This document shows positions 1 to 8,816 of a stretch of 64,000 nucleotides of DNA, one piece after another. The stretch is from Spirosoma endbachense (GTDB lineage Bacteria; Bacteroidota; Bacteroidia; Cytophagales; Spirosomataceae): contig NZ_CP045997.1 in NCBI RefSeq assembly GCF_010233585.1, positions 9,522,461-9,586,460 on the forward strand, read 5' to 3'. Position 1 is the first letter of the stretch. Each line of letters starts with the position of its first letter. A model generated the notes under the pieces. It saw only the letters and a list, made by a program, of their open reading frames with translations. It made no database searches and had not been told where the DNA came from. A program made the position numbers and the translations under genes.

Positions 1-610
1 CCAATAAAAACGTTATTGGTACCGATGGTATTCGTTTTCCCTGTCTCGTAACCCAAAAAAGTATTGTTATTACCTGTATTGCTCAATCCACTACTTTTTC
101 CAATAAAGGTATTTTGATTGGCGCCCCCATTTGATGCCCCAGCTAACGAGCCTAAAAATGTATTTCCTCCTCCTGTTGTATTTCCTCCTCCTGCATCTGA
201 GCCTATAAAGGTATTATCACTCCCCTGTGTGCTAGAGTAACCAGCACCCGTTCCGAAGAAAGAGTTGTTACTACCTTGAGAATTAAAATAGCCCGTACGT
301 TGCCCAACAAATGCATTATTAAAACCGCTACCATTAGTATACCCAGCTTCTGAACCGATAAATGTATTATTATTACCAGTTGTATTGCTGTAGCCGGATC
401 CGTACCCAACAAATGAGTTCTTTTGTCCAGCTGTATTCTGATTACCGGCTGAAGCTCCCACAAATGCATTCTGTGTACCGTTCATATTCTGAATACCAGT
501 TCCACGCCCAATGAACAGGTTACTCGCACCACTCATATTTAAATTACCAGCACCTACGCCCACAAGTGTATTATCTGAGCCAGGTGTAGCTGAAGATGGG
601 GTTGTGGCGA
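1..610 (-). repeat. 51-bp coding tandem repeat
   Basis: The repeats of the edge gene are a degenerate 51-bp tandem array, at least eleven copies in this window. Codons for N-x-F-(I/V)-G are the most conserved and the spacer positions have diverged. The array runs off the left edge. Confidence 0.75.
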
Positions 611-683
611 CATAATTAGTTTGAGCCCAAGCCGTAATACTTGTTAAAACCCAAAGCGTCAGTGTGTGTATATTATTTTTCAT
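1..683 (-). CDS. Secreted 17-residue-repeat protein (tail-fibre/YadA-head-like), 3' end outside window
   Basis: The minus-strand frame is open from an ATG at 683 to the window edge, about 227 codons, so the C-terminus is missing. The first 20 residues form a signal peptide ending in AWA before QTNY. The rest is eleven full copies and one partial copy of a 17-residue unit with the pattern N-x-F-(I/V/L)-G-x-x-(A/S/T)-G-x-x-N-x-x-G-x, for example NNTFIGSEAGYTNGSGF. One copy is 16 residues. Such Asn/Gly repeats resemble the beta-roll heads of trimeric adhesins and the repeats before peptidase_S74 chaperone domains in Bacteroidota tail-fibre-like proteins. That class is inferred, and the C-terminal domain that would decide is not visible. 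It lies divergent from the beta-helix gene at 807, beside the polysaccharide locus, so a cell-surface role is likely. Confidence 0.8.
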   Translation of the reverse strand, partial: MKNNIHTLTLWVLTSITAWAQTNYVATTPSSATPGSDNTLVGVGAGNLNMSGASNLFIGRGTGIQNMNGTQNAFVGASAGNQNTAGQKNSFVGYGSGYSNTTGNNNTFIGSEAGYTNGSGFNNAFVGQRTGYFNSQGSNNSFFGTGAGYSSTQGSDNTFIGSDAGGGNTTGGGNTFLGSLAGASNGGANQNTFIGKSSGLSNTGNNNTFLGYETGKTNTIGTNNVFI

Positions 684-806
684 ATTCTGAATATTTTATC
701 CAAAAAAAATCAAATTATATATAAAAAGCAACAATTCATATAGGAGACAGGTTTATTTTACTTATCGTCACAATTAAGTACTTATTGTCCATAAAATACA
801 TATTAC

Positions 807-2435
807 ATGCCTATTAATGTAAAGGATGCTCAATTTGGAGCAATTGGTGATGGTGCTACCAATGATTCACCGGCTATTCAACGAGCTATTGACTATGCAA
901 AAACTCGTAGTGCGCCTGGTAGCCCAGCAACAATTTATCGTGTTACTGTTTATTTCCCGGCTGGTTATTATTATCTCGCCAGTCCAATCAACCTGACAAA
1001 TACTAATGGAATCTGGCTTACGGGTGATGGTGGTTCCTATTTGAATACTATCATTTTTGGTAGCACCGGAGGAGCTATTTTTGATTTCAGTGGCTCGTCT
1101 CTATCGGGTTGCGAGAATTTTTCCTTTTTAACATCAGATCGTAACAGTCGATCTACTATCGGCGTATTATTTGCTTTAACCAATAATGGTGGATTAAGTT
1201 GTGGTATCCGCCACTGTTATTTCGAAATGAATGATACACCTTCAGCCAATGGTGGGTTTGGCTCGATTGGTCTACTCAATATTCGTAGTGAAGAGTTTTT
1301 TATACACGAATGTCTAATTCGTGCAAATACGTCAGTAATCTTCTCTTATACAAGAGATCTATCAGAAACAGGGACAAGTTTCACGGTATCGAGTTCATTT
1401 CAGACGCTTTCGAGTGGAGTCGGATCAATGGGTGTAGTAGATATTACTGGTACATCATTACAAAATTATGAGAAGAGGCAACCAGCTATGGTGCTACTAG
1501 GGACTAATAGCCTCAATTTTCAGGGCTATATAAGTCGACTTACTGCCAGTGCAGGTACAAACGAAACTGCGATTCTATGCGTACGATACACCGTAAATTT
1601 GCGTATACTGGCTACCATCGAATCATTTTCGCGAGTTTTAAAAGCCATTCTGGGAGGTTTTGAGAACAATGAACTTAAAGTGGTTTTAGCGAATAACACG
1701 TCCCCAGCTACTGAGCTCATTGATGTTACAAATTGCGGAGTAAAAGGCTTTACATGTCAGATTAGCTTACCGAATCCTACTGAACGAAATCGACTTGTAA
1801 TGTACCATGCTCCTGTAGGTGGAGGAACACAAGTGGCTAACGGTTATTTGAATAATTCGGTAATTACTTGCACTGATATTACTGACAATCGCAATGTTAT
1901 TTCCCAGAACCTTCTTCGCCGTGCCGATAATGTGCAGTTTAATAGTGATCAGGCATTTGAAAAAAAAGGAGGGCGTATCCGACAACTTTTCACTAGTTTC
2001 ATTGCCATTGGCCAGACACCAACTGGCTCAACAACAGCTATTCTACGTTTTTCATTAGCTAGTCCTACGACCATTAACAATACAAACGGTGGTAGCTATC
2101 GTATCTGGATCGACGGAGTTGTAGAAGCGGGCTCTTATGGCACCCAGGCAGCTGCCACTCTATCTTTTCAAGCCCAATTGCTGGTCACACAAAGTTATAA
2201 TGGTTTGTTCAGCCCAACTTCAGTTACTGTTGTCATACTAGATAGAACAACGACTAATGCTGCTTATGTTGATATTGTTGGTATAACTGTCGATGTAGCT
2301 TTCGCGAATGGCATTGGCTCTGTTCTGTTGACTCCACGCACAATTGGTACGAGTTCTGGTGACCCTATTACATATAATGGATCGGCAGAGTTACAATCCA
2401 ATTTTCTGGCAAATGATTCTGTTATTTTTCGCTAA
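807..2435 (+). CDS. Pectate-lyase-3-type right-handed beta-helix protein
   Basis: A 542-residue protein. Its N-terminus (INVKDAQFGAIGDGATNDSP, then AIQRAID) and the segment VYFPAGYYYLASPINL are the signature of the Pectate_lyase_3 / glycosyl-hydrolase-28-like family (PF12708 type), found in polysaccharide lyases, epimerases and phage tailspikes. The middle is rich in short beta-strand-like stretches, as in a parallel beta-helix, and the last ~150 residues look like a separate beta-sandwich. An in-frame stop at 792-794 fixes the start at 807, and there is no signal peptide. No catalytic residues can be assigned by eye. It ends 22 bases from the convergent WcaI-like gene, so it may modify the polysaccharide made next door, or be tailspike-derived. 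Confidence 0.75.
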   Translation: MPINVKDAQFGAIGDGATNDSPAIQRAIDYAKTRSAPGSPATIYRVTVYFPAGYYYLASPINLTNTNGIWLTGDGGSYLNTIIFGSTGGAIFDFSGSSLSGCENFSFLTSDRNSRSTIGVLFALTNNGGLSCGIRHCYFEMNDTPSANGGFGSIGLLNIRSEEFFIHECLIRANTSVIFSYTRDLSETGTSFTVSSSFQTLSSGVGSMGVVDITGTSLQNYEKRQPAMVLLGTNSLNFQGYISRLTASAGTNETAILCVRYTVNLRILATIESFSRVLKAILGGFENNELKVVLANNTSPATELIDVTNCGVKGFTCQISLPNPTERNRLVMYHAPVGGGTQVANGYLNNSVITCTDITDNRNVISQNLLRRADNVQFNSDQAFEKKGGRIRQLFTSFIAIGQTPTGSTTAILRFSLASPTTINNTNGGSYRIWIDGVVEAGSYGTQAAATLSFQAQLLVTQSYNGLFSPTSVTVVILDRTTTNAAYVDIVGITVDVAFANGIGSVLLTPRTIGTSSGDPITYNGSAELQSNFLANDSVIFR

Positions 2436-2456
2436 GCATAAATAGGCTTATGGTCA

Positions 2457-3695
2457 TTACGAATAGCTATTTACTAATTTTGAAAGCATTGCTTCAAAAC
2501 GAGGGAGAATAGCTTGTTTGCTGAGATGATCTTCTGCATATTTTCGAGCGTTGAGCCGGTATTGATGTAATTGAGGAGAGCGAAGGGCTAGAAGAATTTC
2601 ATTGGCTAGCTTATCTGCTTGTTCGGGTTCAACTACCCATCCTAATTGATTATCAACAATAATATCTCTCAACGAGGTATTAGTGTCAGCAGAAACAATA
2701 GCACCACCACCTACAGATAGTATGTTTACAAACTTTGACGGCATAACCAAGTCAGATGTTGCCCGCTTTTGAATCACCAAATGAATATCTGCAATAGATA
2801 GCATGCGGGGCAACTCAGAATAAGGTATTGGAGCTAAAAAACGTATATTCTTTAGCATCTTCTGTTCTGCCTGTTCAACCAATTTTTTTCGGGCAACACC
2901 TTCACCCACAACCAAAATAGTTATGTCTGAATATTGGCTTAGCTGGGCTGCGACCTCGATCAAAATTTCCAGGCCTTGCTTTTCACCTATATTACCCGAG
3001 TAAAGCACTATTTTATCAGTTCCGCTGAATCCTAATTCAGTCCGTAAAGATTCCTGAGCTGGAATAGGGCGCATTGTATCTATATCTGTCCAATTCTCTA
3101 ACATAAAATAGTTAGCTGCAGGTGTTCCTTTAGAAAGGATATTACGTTTCATTCCTTCACTAATACTCGATACACATTCAGCATTACGCAATAAATATCG
3201 TTCTATGCTATCTAAGAAGCTGAGCAGCTGTTTATTTTTAATTAAACCTAAATTACGAGCGGCATCAACCTGCAAGTCCTGGATATGGAATACAAATGGC
3301 GTTTTTTTGAGCCGGCTAAATATATAAGGCACCCAGCCAGCCAGAAGTGGTGGACAAACGCCTATTAATACATCATATCGTCTAAATAATACCCTTAACC
3401 AATGCACTAATGAGTTGATTGCAAATGACAACTCATGTAAAATTCGAGTTTTCCCTGTTACGTGTTCGGGTACGTACAGTGGGGTCCGGAAAACAGACAG
3501 GTTGTCCGCTTTCTCGGTAAACCAACCTTTATGCCGATATTCACTCCTAACCTTCCACTCAGGATAGTATGGATGAGCTGTTATCACGTCAACATGGTGG
3601 CCCTGTTCTGCAAGCCACTTAGTGAGTTCACCATTAAAGCGCCCAGATCCAGCTACTTCAGGGGAATAGCTGATGCTATATAATAGAATACGCAT
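2457..3695 (-). CDS. GT4 glycosyltransferase, WcaI-like
   Basis: A 412-residue GT-B glycosyltransferase. The start MRILLYSISYSPEVAGSGRF and the segment WLAEQGHHVDVITAHPYYPEW are typical of WcaI, the colanic-acid fucosyl/glycosyltransferase family. The C-terminal half has the GT4 nucleotide-sugar domain with VLYSGNIGEKQGLEIL and the acidic region around ADIHLVIQ. It should transfer a sugar to the lipid-linked repeat unit at the inner face of the cytoplasmic membrane. It is the last gene of the minus-strand polysaccharide operon, 9 bases after the GT2 gene at 3705. The donor sugar cannot be read from sequence, though gmd upstream in the operon suggests a GDP-deoxysugar. Confidence 0.88.
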   Translation of the reverse strand: MRILLYSISYSPEVAGSGRFNGELTKWLAEQGHHVDVITAHPYYPEWKVRSEYRHKGWFTEKADNLSVFRTPLYVPEHVTGKTRILHELSFAINSLVHWLRVLFRRYDVLIGVCPPLLAGWVPYIFSRLKKTPFVFHIQDLQVDAARNLGLIKNKQLLSFLDSIERYLLRNAECVSSISEGMKRNILSKGTPAANYFMLENWTDIDTMRPIPAQESLRTELGFSGTDKIVLYSGNIGEKQGLEILIEVAAQLSQYSDITILVVGEGVARKKLVEQAEQKMLKNIRFLAPIPYSELPRMLSIADIHLVIQKRATSDLVMPSKFVNILSVGGGAIVSADTNTSLRDIIVDNQLGWVVEPEQADKLANEILLALRSPQLHQYRLNARKYAEDHLSKQAILPRFEAMLSKLVNSYS

Positions 3696-3704
3696 AATCT
3701 AGGT

Positions 3705-4445
3705 TTAAGCAATATTTGAAACTCGTTTTAGCAGAGCAATGGCTAAAAGAATTCTTCCAAAAAGTTTATGACCTAAGGGCTGCGGGCTACTAACAGTCAT
3801 TTCAGTAGGGCTGGCATTATTGGCATGCCTCCGAAAACAGGATAGTTTTTCAGGTATAAATACAACCCGGAAAAGAGAGTTTGCTAATAATCCTAACCAG
3901 ACATCCTGGTAAACTAAATAGCGAGTTGCCTCGTGCAATTCTTTGGGAAAGGGCAATGCCCGGTCAAGCAGAGTACGACGAAAGGCCATGCAATTCCCTA
4001 AGAAGGTATTTTTAACAAAATTTTTCAACAAGCCAGCATTTGAATGAAAGTGCTCGAAAAATGATCCCCCAAGTAGCTGGCCTTTTTCATCAATGAAATC
4101 ACAATCACTAACAACCAAATCGTGATTGTGCAAATAGGTCATCATTGTTTTTACTTTATTGAAGAACCAGACGTCATCCTGATCAGACAGGAAAATTATA
4201 TCACCAGTAGAATGATGCAAAGCATTCTCAAAATTCCGAGTTGCTGACCGAGAGGAATGGTTAGTTACTATGCGAATGCGGTTATCGGCAAATTGACGAA
4301 TAATTGTTAGCGTACTGTCCGTCGAGGCATCATCTGAAACAATTAATTCATCATCAAATCCCAATTGGGGAAGAATCGACTCAATTTGTTCTCGGATAAA
4401 TCGCTCCCCATTATAAGTAGCCATACAAACACTGATCCGGGTCAT
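3705..4445 (-). CDS. GT2 glycosyltransferase
   Basis: A 246-residue GT-A enzyme. The N-terminus ISVCMATYNGERFIREQIES and the acidic motifs SDDAST and LSDQDDVWF are typical of GT2 enzymes of the rhamnosyltransferase-like type: the first Asp pair binds the nucleotide and the QDD segment is the metal-binding DxD region. The C-terminal FRRHANNAS is also typical of this subgroup. Length is slightly short but complete. It is separated from the polymerase gene by one base, so translation is probably coupled. Acceptor and donor are unknown. Confidence 0.88.
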   Translation of the reverse strand: MTRISVCMATYNGERFIREQIESILPQLGFDDELIVSDDASTDSTLTIIRQFADNRIRIVTNHSSRSATRNFENALHHSTGDIIFLSDQDDVWFFNKVKTMMTYLHNHDLVVSDCDFIDEKGQLLGGSFFEHFHSNAGLLKNFVKNTFLGNCMAFRRTLLDRALPFPKELHEATRYLVYQDVWLGLLANSLFRVVFIPEKLSCFRRHANNASPTEMTVSSPQPLGHKLFGRILLAIALLKRVSNIA

Positions 4446-4446
4446 C

Positions 4447-5769
4447 TTATAAATTTAAATTATTTTTGTAGAATTTAAATAGAAATGGGCTTAATCGTAT
4501 AGTTAGTTTGCTAGTTAGCAAAAAACTAAGTACTATATAAGGTGGAATAACAAAGAATGCTAAATCAAACGATTGAGTAATGGCAAGATTAACATCGACA
4601 ATCAAAGCATAAGCCAAGTGGCAAAAACTACCCATATAAACAAAGTAGAAAGCACTGGTACGAGTAAGCGAAAAAAAATGCTTTCTAATTAGTGCATATA
4701 AATACCCCACCAGTAAGCTGTAAGGAAAGGCTAGCCAATAATAGAAATAGATACGCCCTTCAATATAAAATGGTGCATTAGGGCCAACTGTAACATTTGT
4801 TTGCACGTAACCTGGCGGGCGTAAATTATCAACCATTGTATTTCCAAGGGCTTCTTGGTAAGGCGCTAAGCGAAGGAAACCAAGAATTGGATTTACCAAA
4901 CGGGGGAAATAGTCCCAAAAGGAATAGTCAGCAAAATAATCGACATTAGCAGGCATATAAAAATACAAAACAGAATCAGCACTATATAATAGACGAGTTA
5001 TAAAAGCTAAAAAAGCCTCTTCATAACCATTGTTCTCCTTTATAAGCACCGTAAAAAAAATGCCCATAATACCCAAAAAAATTACTGGCAAATATCGTTG
5101 AAATTTTTTTAACGCATTTTTATTATAAGAGAATGCTGGGTGGTAAAGTACAATTCCTATTGAAATAATAACTTGCAAGAGTGCCGTCTTAGATCCGTCT
5201 AAAGTATGTAAAAGAATTACTATCAGTAAAAACAGTAAATCTATTTGTCTTTTTTTCAAAAAATACATAAATACAAGACCAGTGCTGACAAATGTACCAG
5301 TGCTCCAGTTTATTTTCCTAAATAAGCCAAATCCTTCCTGAAAATTAGCAATTTTCGATTGTGTTGGAGCGTCTGATAGTAAAGCGAAACCTTTATTATA
5401 TCCTATAATTATATTTGATAAAATGTAAACACCAAGTAGTGTATAAGTAATCCACCGAAGAAGTAATTGATCAGAAAATTCATAAACCTGTCCAGTTTGG
5501 TTTAGACCTGAATCTAAATAATTAGTTTTACGATATGCTATTGCAAAGCCTGCCCATAATGCAATTTGGCATCCAAAGAAGTGAAGAAGATCTTGTAATG
5601 TAGGAATAATTTGAATAGCTAAAACACTTGAAAAAGCAGTGGTAAAAATCCACATAAAAAGAGGATCTATTATCGAGTAAATATATTTATTATACAATAA
5701 TGCATACACAATAAATAGCGCAGTCGCCCAGCCAAAAAGAACAGGTAATATGCCAAAATTAATATCCAT
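4447..5769 (-). CDS. O-antigen/exopolysaccharide polymerase-like membrane protein (Wzy-like)
   Basis: A 440-residue integral membrane protein with about ten to twelve hydrophobic segments and one long hydrophilic loop between roughly residues 285 and 345 (around DYFADYSFWDYFPRLVN and NTMVDNLRPPGYV). That arrangement matches Wzy-type oligosaccharide-repeat polymerases, and its place inside a Wzx/Wzz locus supports the call. Wzy proteins have little sequence conservation, so the assignment rests on topology and context. The gene is very AT-rich compared with the core genes from 16.8 kb on. Confidence 0.7.
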   Translation of the reverse strand: MDINFGILPVLFGWATALFIVYALLYNKYIYSIIDPLFMWIFTTAFSSVLAIQIIPTLQDLLHFFGCQIALWAGFAIAYRKTNYLDSGLNQTGQVYEFSDQLLLRWITYTLLGVYILSNIIIGYNKGFALLSDAPTQSKIANFQEGFGLFRKINWSTGTFVSTGLVFMYFLKKRQIDLLFLLIVILLHTLDGSKTALLQVIISIGIVLYHPAFSYNKNALKKFQRYLPVIFLGIMGIFFTVLIKENNGYEEAFLAFITRLLYSADSVLYFYMPANVDYFADYSFWDYFPRLVNPILGFLRLAPYQEALGNTMVDNLRPPGYVQTNVTVGPNAPFYIEGRIYFYYWLAFPYSLLVGYLYALIRKHFFSLTRTSAFYFVYMGSFCHLAYALIVDVNLAITQSFDLAFFVIPPYIVLSFLLTSKLTIRLSPFLFKFYKNNLNL

Positions 5770-5872
5770 CTTTGTTTCTCGAGTTCGCCCTCTATATTAA
5801 AAACTACTAAACTTTATACAAGTTTGTGTATAAAATAGTGTGATCCTAATTTTTAGGCCCAACATCCAACTA

Positions 5873-6649
5873 TTACCCAAAGACTTTCTTGAGCCCCATG
5901 CTCAGCTTTGAAAGTTTATATCGTCTTAATATTGCACTCATACTACGCCTTAACCAAAAATAATTCATTGCCCAATGGCGGCCAATACCTTTAAAAAGTT
6001 GCTGGTGAATTTTCTGCATTTCTTTATAACCATGTTCCATCTGGTTTTCGCTGATACCATCGCCACCAAAATTACAAATGACAATATCCATTGCTTGATG
6101 AGGTATGCCTATCAATGCCAGTCTTAGATTAAATTCATAATCTGACGCTATTCGCATAGTTTCATTATACAATGAATTATTAAAAATATTTCTATCATAA
6201 AACATCCCTTGATGATGTACCTGATGGCGCATCCAGTAAGGCGATCCAAACATTGGTTGAAGCAAAGTTCCTTGTTTTATACACTCAACACTGCCAACAA
6301 CAACCTTGATATTATTTTTTATATTTTTAATTATTTCAGACACTTTCTGTAGTATATCGGGGCTACTTAGTGCATCGTCAGCGCCAATGAAATAAAGCCA
6401 TTTCCCAACTGATAGCTTTATACCTGCGTTTAAACCTGCGTACAAACCAATCCCCGGCAATACTCGTATTGTTTTATTGAGTATGGGGCTTTCATTAATA
6501 ATCTGTACTGTACGATCTTTACTGCCGCCATCTACAATAACTAATTCGTAGTCGGAGAAAGTTTGAGATTCAATACTTGCTAAGCAATGGCTTAATGTTT
6601 TTTCACCATTAAGTATTGTTATAATAATTGATATAAGGGGTTGATGCAT
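5873..6649 (-). CDS. GT2 glycosyltransferase
   Basis: A 258-residue GT-A enzyme. It starts LISIIITILNGEKTLSHCLA, carries LVIVDGGSKDRTVQIIN and the metal-binding region KWLYFIGADDAL. These are the hallmarks of the WcaE/WcaA-like GT2 group. The same layout (DGGS..DRT, then GIKLSVGKWLYF-GADD) is repeated in the next gene at 6803, so the pair are probably paralogues adding successive sugars. Donor and linkage are unknown. Confidence 0.87.
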   Translation of the reverse strand: MHQPLISIIITILNGEKTLSHCLASIESQTFSDYELVIVDGGSKDRTVQIINESPILNKTIRVLPGIGLYAGLNAGIKLSVGKWLYFIGADDALSSPDILQKVSEIIKNIKNNIKVVVGSVECIKQGTLLQPMFGSPYWMRHQVHHQGMFYDRNIFNNSLYNETMRIASDYEFNLRLALIGIPHQAMDIVICNFGGDGISENQMEHGYKEMQKIHQQLFKGIGRHWAMNYFWLRRSMSAILRRYKLSKLSMGLKKVFG

Positions 6650-6802
6650 TGGTTTTACTATAATAATGTCTATTTGGCAAACAAACTTTAAATAACTTGG
6701 TTCATAACAATAACGTAATGATTATATAAATCTATTGTTAAAAATATACACGACAAGCCTGCAAAATTTTAGATATAAAATATTATATATGATTGATGGT
6801 TA

Positions 6803-7537
6803 TTATACTCGATGGCCATAAATTAGGTATCTAATTTTTTTTTGGATATAGTAGAGTCTTAAAAAACAGGAAAGAAGCTTATTCTTCCATTTATTTTTTA
6901 TATATCGCGCCCGTACTTGATTTGTTTCTGTTAATGATTTTGATAATTCACTACTTGCTCCTCCTGTCGCACAATCTGCTACTATCATAGAAACATAACG
7001 TGTGTATGCTTTCTGTATATATAAACGTAAATGAACATCGTATTCAGATACTATCGTTAGTGACTTATCATAGCGAAAGTTGACAAATAATGATGAATTA
7101 TAAAATGCACTTTGATGATGTACAGTATTTTGGAAAATAGTTCTAGGACCCAAAAATGAGCGCATTCGATGTCCGTTATCAAACATTACATCACCGAATA
7201 CAATAGAGTATTTTGGGTCCAAATAAGGCTCTATTTGTTTTAGCACGTTAGGCCTTAGAGTATCATCTCCCCCTAGAAAATAAATCCATTTACCATTTGC
7301 TCTATCAATACCTTTATTCATAGCATCATAAATACCATTATCTGGCTCACTACACCATCCGGCAAGTTGGTGTTCATACTTACGTATGAGATCAATCGAG
7401 CCATCAGTGCTTCCACCATCAATAATCCAATATTCAACCAGGTTTTTGTCTTGACAAAGAACACTTTGAATCGTAGATTCTAATGTTGGACGAGCGTTAT
7501 AAACAACTGTAATTACAGATATAAGTGCATTTTTCAT
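6803..7537 (-). CDS. GT2 glycosyltransferase
   Basis: A 244-residue GT-A enzyme with ISVITVVYNARPTLESTIQS at the start, YWIIDGGSTDGSIDLIRKYE, then WCSEPDNGIYDAMNKGIDR and WIYFLGGDDTL. This is the common GT2 subfamily of Bacteroidota exopolysaccharide loci. It is related to the neighbour at 5873 and lies in the same operon, with AT-rich gaps of 105 to 153 bases around it. Substrate is unknown. Confidence 0.88.
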   Translation of the reverse strand: MKNALISVITVVYNARPTLESTIQSVLCQDKNLVEYWIIDGGSTDGSIDLIRKYEHQLAGWCSEPDNGIYDAMNKGIDRANGKWIYFLGGDDTLRPNVLKQIEPYLDPKYSIVFGDVMFDNGHRMRSFLGPRTIFQNTVHHQSAFYNSSLFVNFRYDKSLTIVSEYDVHLRLYIQKAYTRYVSMIVADCATGGASSELSKSLTETNQVRARYIKNKWKNKLLSCFLRLYYIQKKIRYLIYGHRV

Positions 7538-7642
7538 GGCAATGCCGCTTTTAGGCGTTATTTTCAGCCTGATATAATGTCAACCCAAAACTCTACATCT
7601 TAGGTCACTCATTCATTTTGGCACTATTTATAAAAGCTAAGA

Positions 7643-8746
7643 TTAGCTAATATTTTTGTAAAGACTAAGAGTTTCGGCAACTGTATGTTGCCAAGAGAAT
7701 TTAGTCAATTGCTTACGGCCTTTTTGAATTAATGTTTCACGCAGGTTGGAATCATTTACCAAACGCTCAACAGCGTATATAATAGAATCTGACATTGTAG
7801 GGTCTATATATAACGCAGCATCACCAGCCACTTCAGGTAATGAGCTCACATTACTAACCACACATGGACAGTCGCAGGCAAATGCTTCCAACACAGGAAT
7901 TCCAAAACCTTCGTATAGAGTAGGAAATATAAATGCAAGTGCCTTTTGATAAAGTATGGGCAAAGTTTGATCATTAATTGAACATTGTTCAACGAGGAGG
8001 TCAGCATTTAAGGATTGAATTAAAGCTCTTTCGGCCTTCGTAAACTCTCCTCCGCCCGCACATAAAAGCTTGATTTTATATTTTTTTAATACCGGATGAA
8101 TTGCCTTCAAAAAAAATATAAAATTTTTATACATACTTCGATTACCTACAAATAGCAAAAAAGAGGGCTCGGATATGCGACTAGATGGTTTAAGTGGCTC
8201 TGGCGACAATGAACTACCTAAATAAATTACATCTATTTTAGACGGGGCAATATTCAATAATTCGACTATATCATTCTTAGTGCTTTCAGAAATAGCAATG
8301 ATTCGGTCAGCACGATTAGCTAGAAGACGCTTTTGTTCTGTAATTACACCATTATAAGCTAATTCACTAAACTGAGTACCAAATTTTTCGTGAATCATAT
8401 CTAAAAATGTAACAACAAAGGGGCGTTTCTTTAAATAAGGCAGAAAATAAGGATCGTAATATGTTGCATGAAAAACATCATAAGGTTGCTGATTCAGCTT
8501 ATAAATAGTGTACTGTCGATTCAAGTAATATATTGACTGAAGTTTTTTCGGTATCCTAATATTTGCAAAAAATGGTCTTACCGCTATATTTGTTTCACGC
8601 AGATGGATATTATTTGAAACAAGAAGAGGCAAATAAGCGCTATTATCAGGAGTAGAATTAATACCCCTAATCAGTTCGGCATAATAGCGTGGTATACCAC
8701 CATATGTTAAAAGCGAGAAGGTCTGATGGTCAAAAAAAATTCTCAT
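7643..8746 (-). CDS. GT4 glycosyltransferase (mannosyltransferase-like)
   Basis: A 367-residue GT-B enzyme. The N-terminus MRIFFDHQTFSLLTYGGIPR with YYAELIRG is typical of GT4 members annotated as mannosyl- or glycosyltransferases. The C-terminal domain has FLLFVGNRSMYKNF and the sugar-nucleotide-binding segment FPTLYEGFGIPVLEAFACDC, where the EGFGIPVLEA signature carries the E-x7-E motif. Complete, in operon. It is a good candidate for GDP-mannose use given gmd in the same operon, but this is inference. Confidence 0.9.
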   Translation of the reverse strand: MRIFFDHQTFSLLTYGGIPRYYAELIRGINSTPDNSAYLPLLVSNNIHLRETNIAVRPFFANIRIPKKLQSIYYLNRQYTIYKLNQQPYDVFHATYYDPYFLPYLKKRPFVVTFLDMIHEKFGTQFSELAYNGVITEQKRLLANRADRIIAISESTKNDIVELLNIAPSKIDVIYLGSSLSPEPLKPSSRISEPSFLLFVGNRSMYKNFIFFLKAIHPVLKKYKIKLLCAGGGEFTKAERALIQSLNADLLVEQCSINDQTLPILYQKALAFIFPTLYEGFGIPVLEAFACDCPCVVSNVSSLPEVAGDAALYIDPTMSDSIIYAVERLVNDSNLRETLIQKGRKQLTKFSWQHTVAETLSLYKNIS

Positions 8747-8816
8747 GAATTTTATAGCCTATTTCCTATTAGCACATTGAACAATAATTTCTTATTGATA
8801 TACTTTTCAAGCTATT

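Noticed and set aside
203..469. 88-residue minus-strand frame
   Set aside because: Out-of-frame reading of the 17-residue repeat gene; repeats give long shadow frames.
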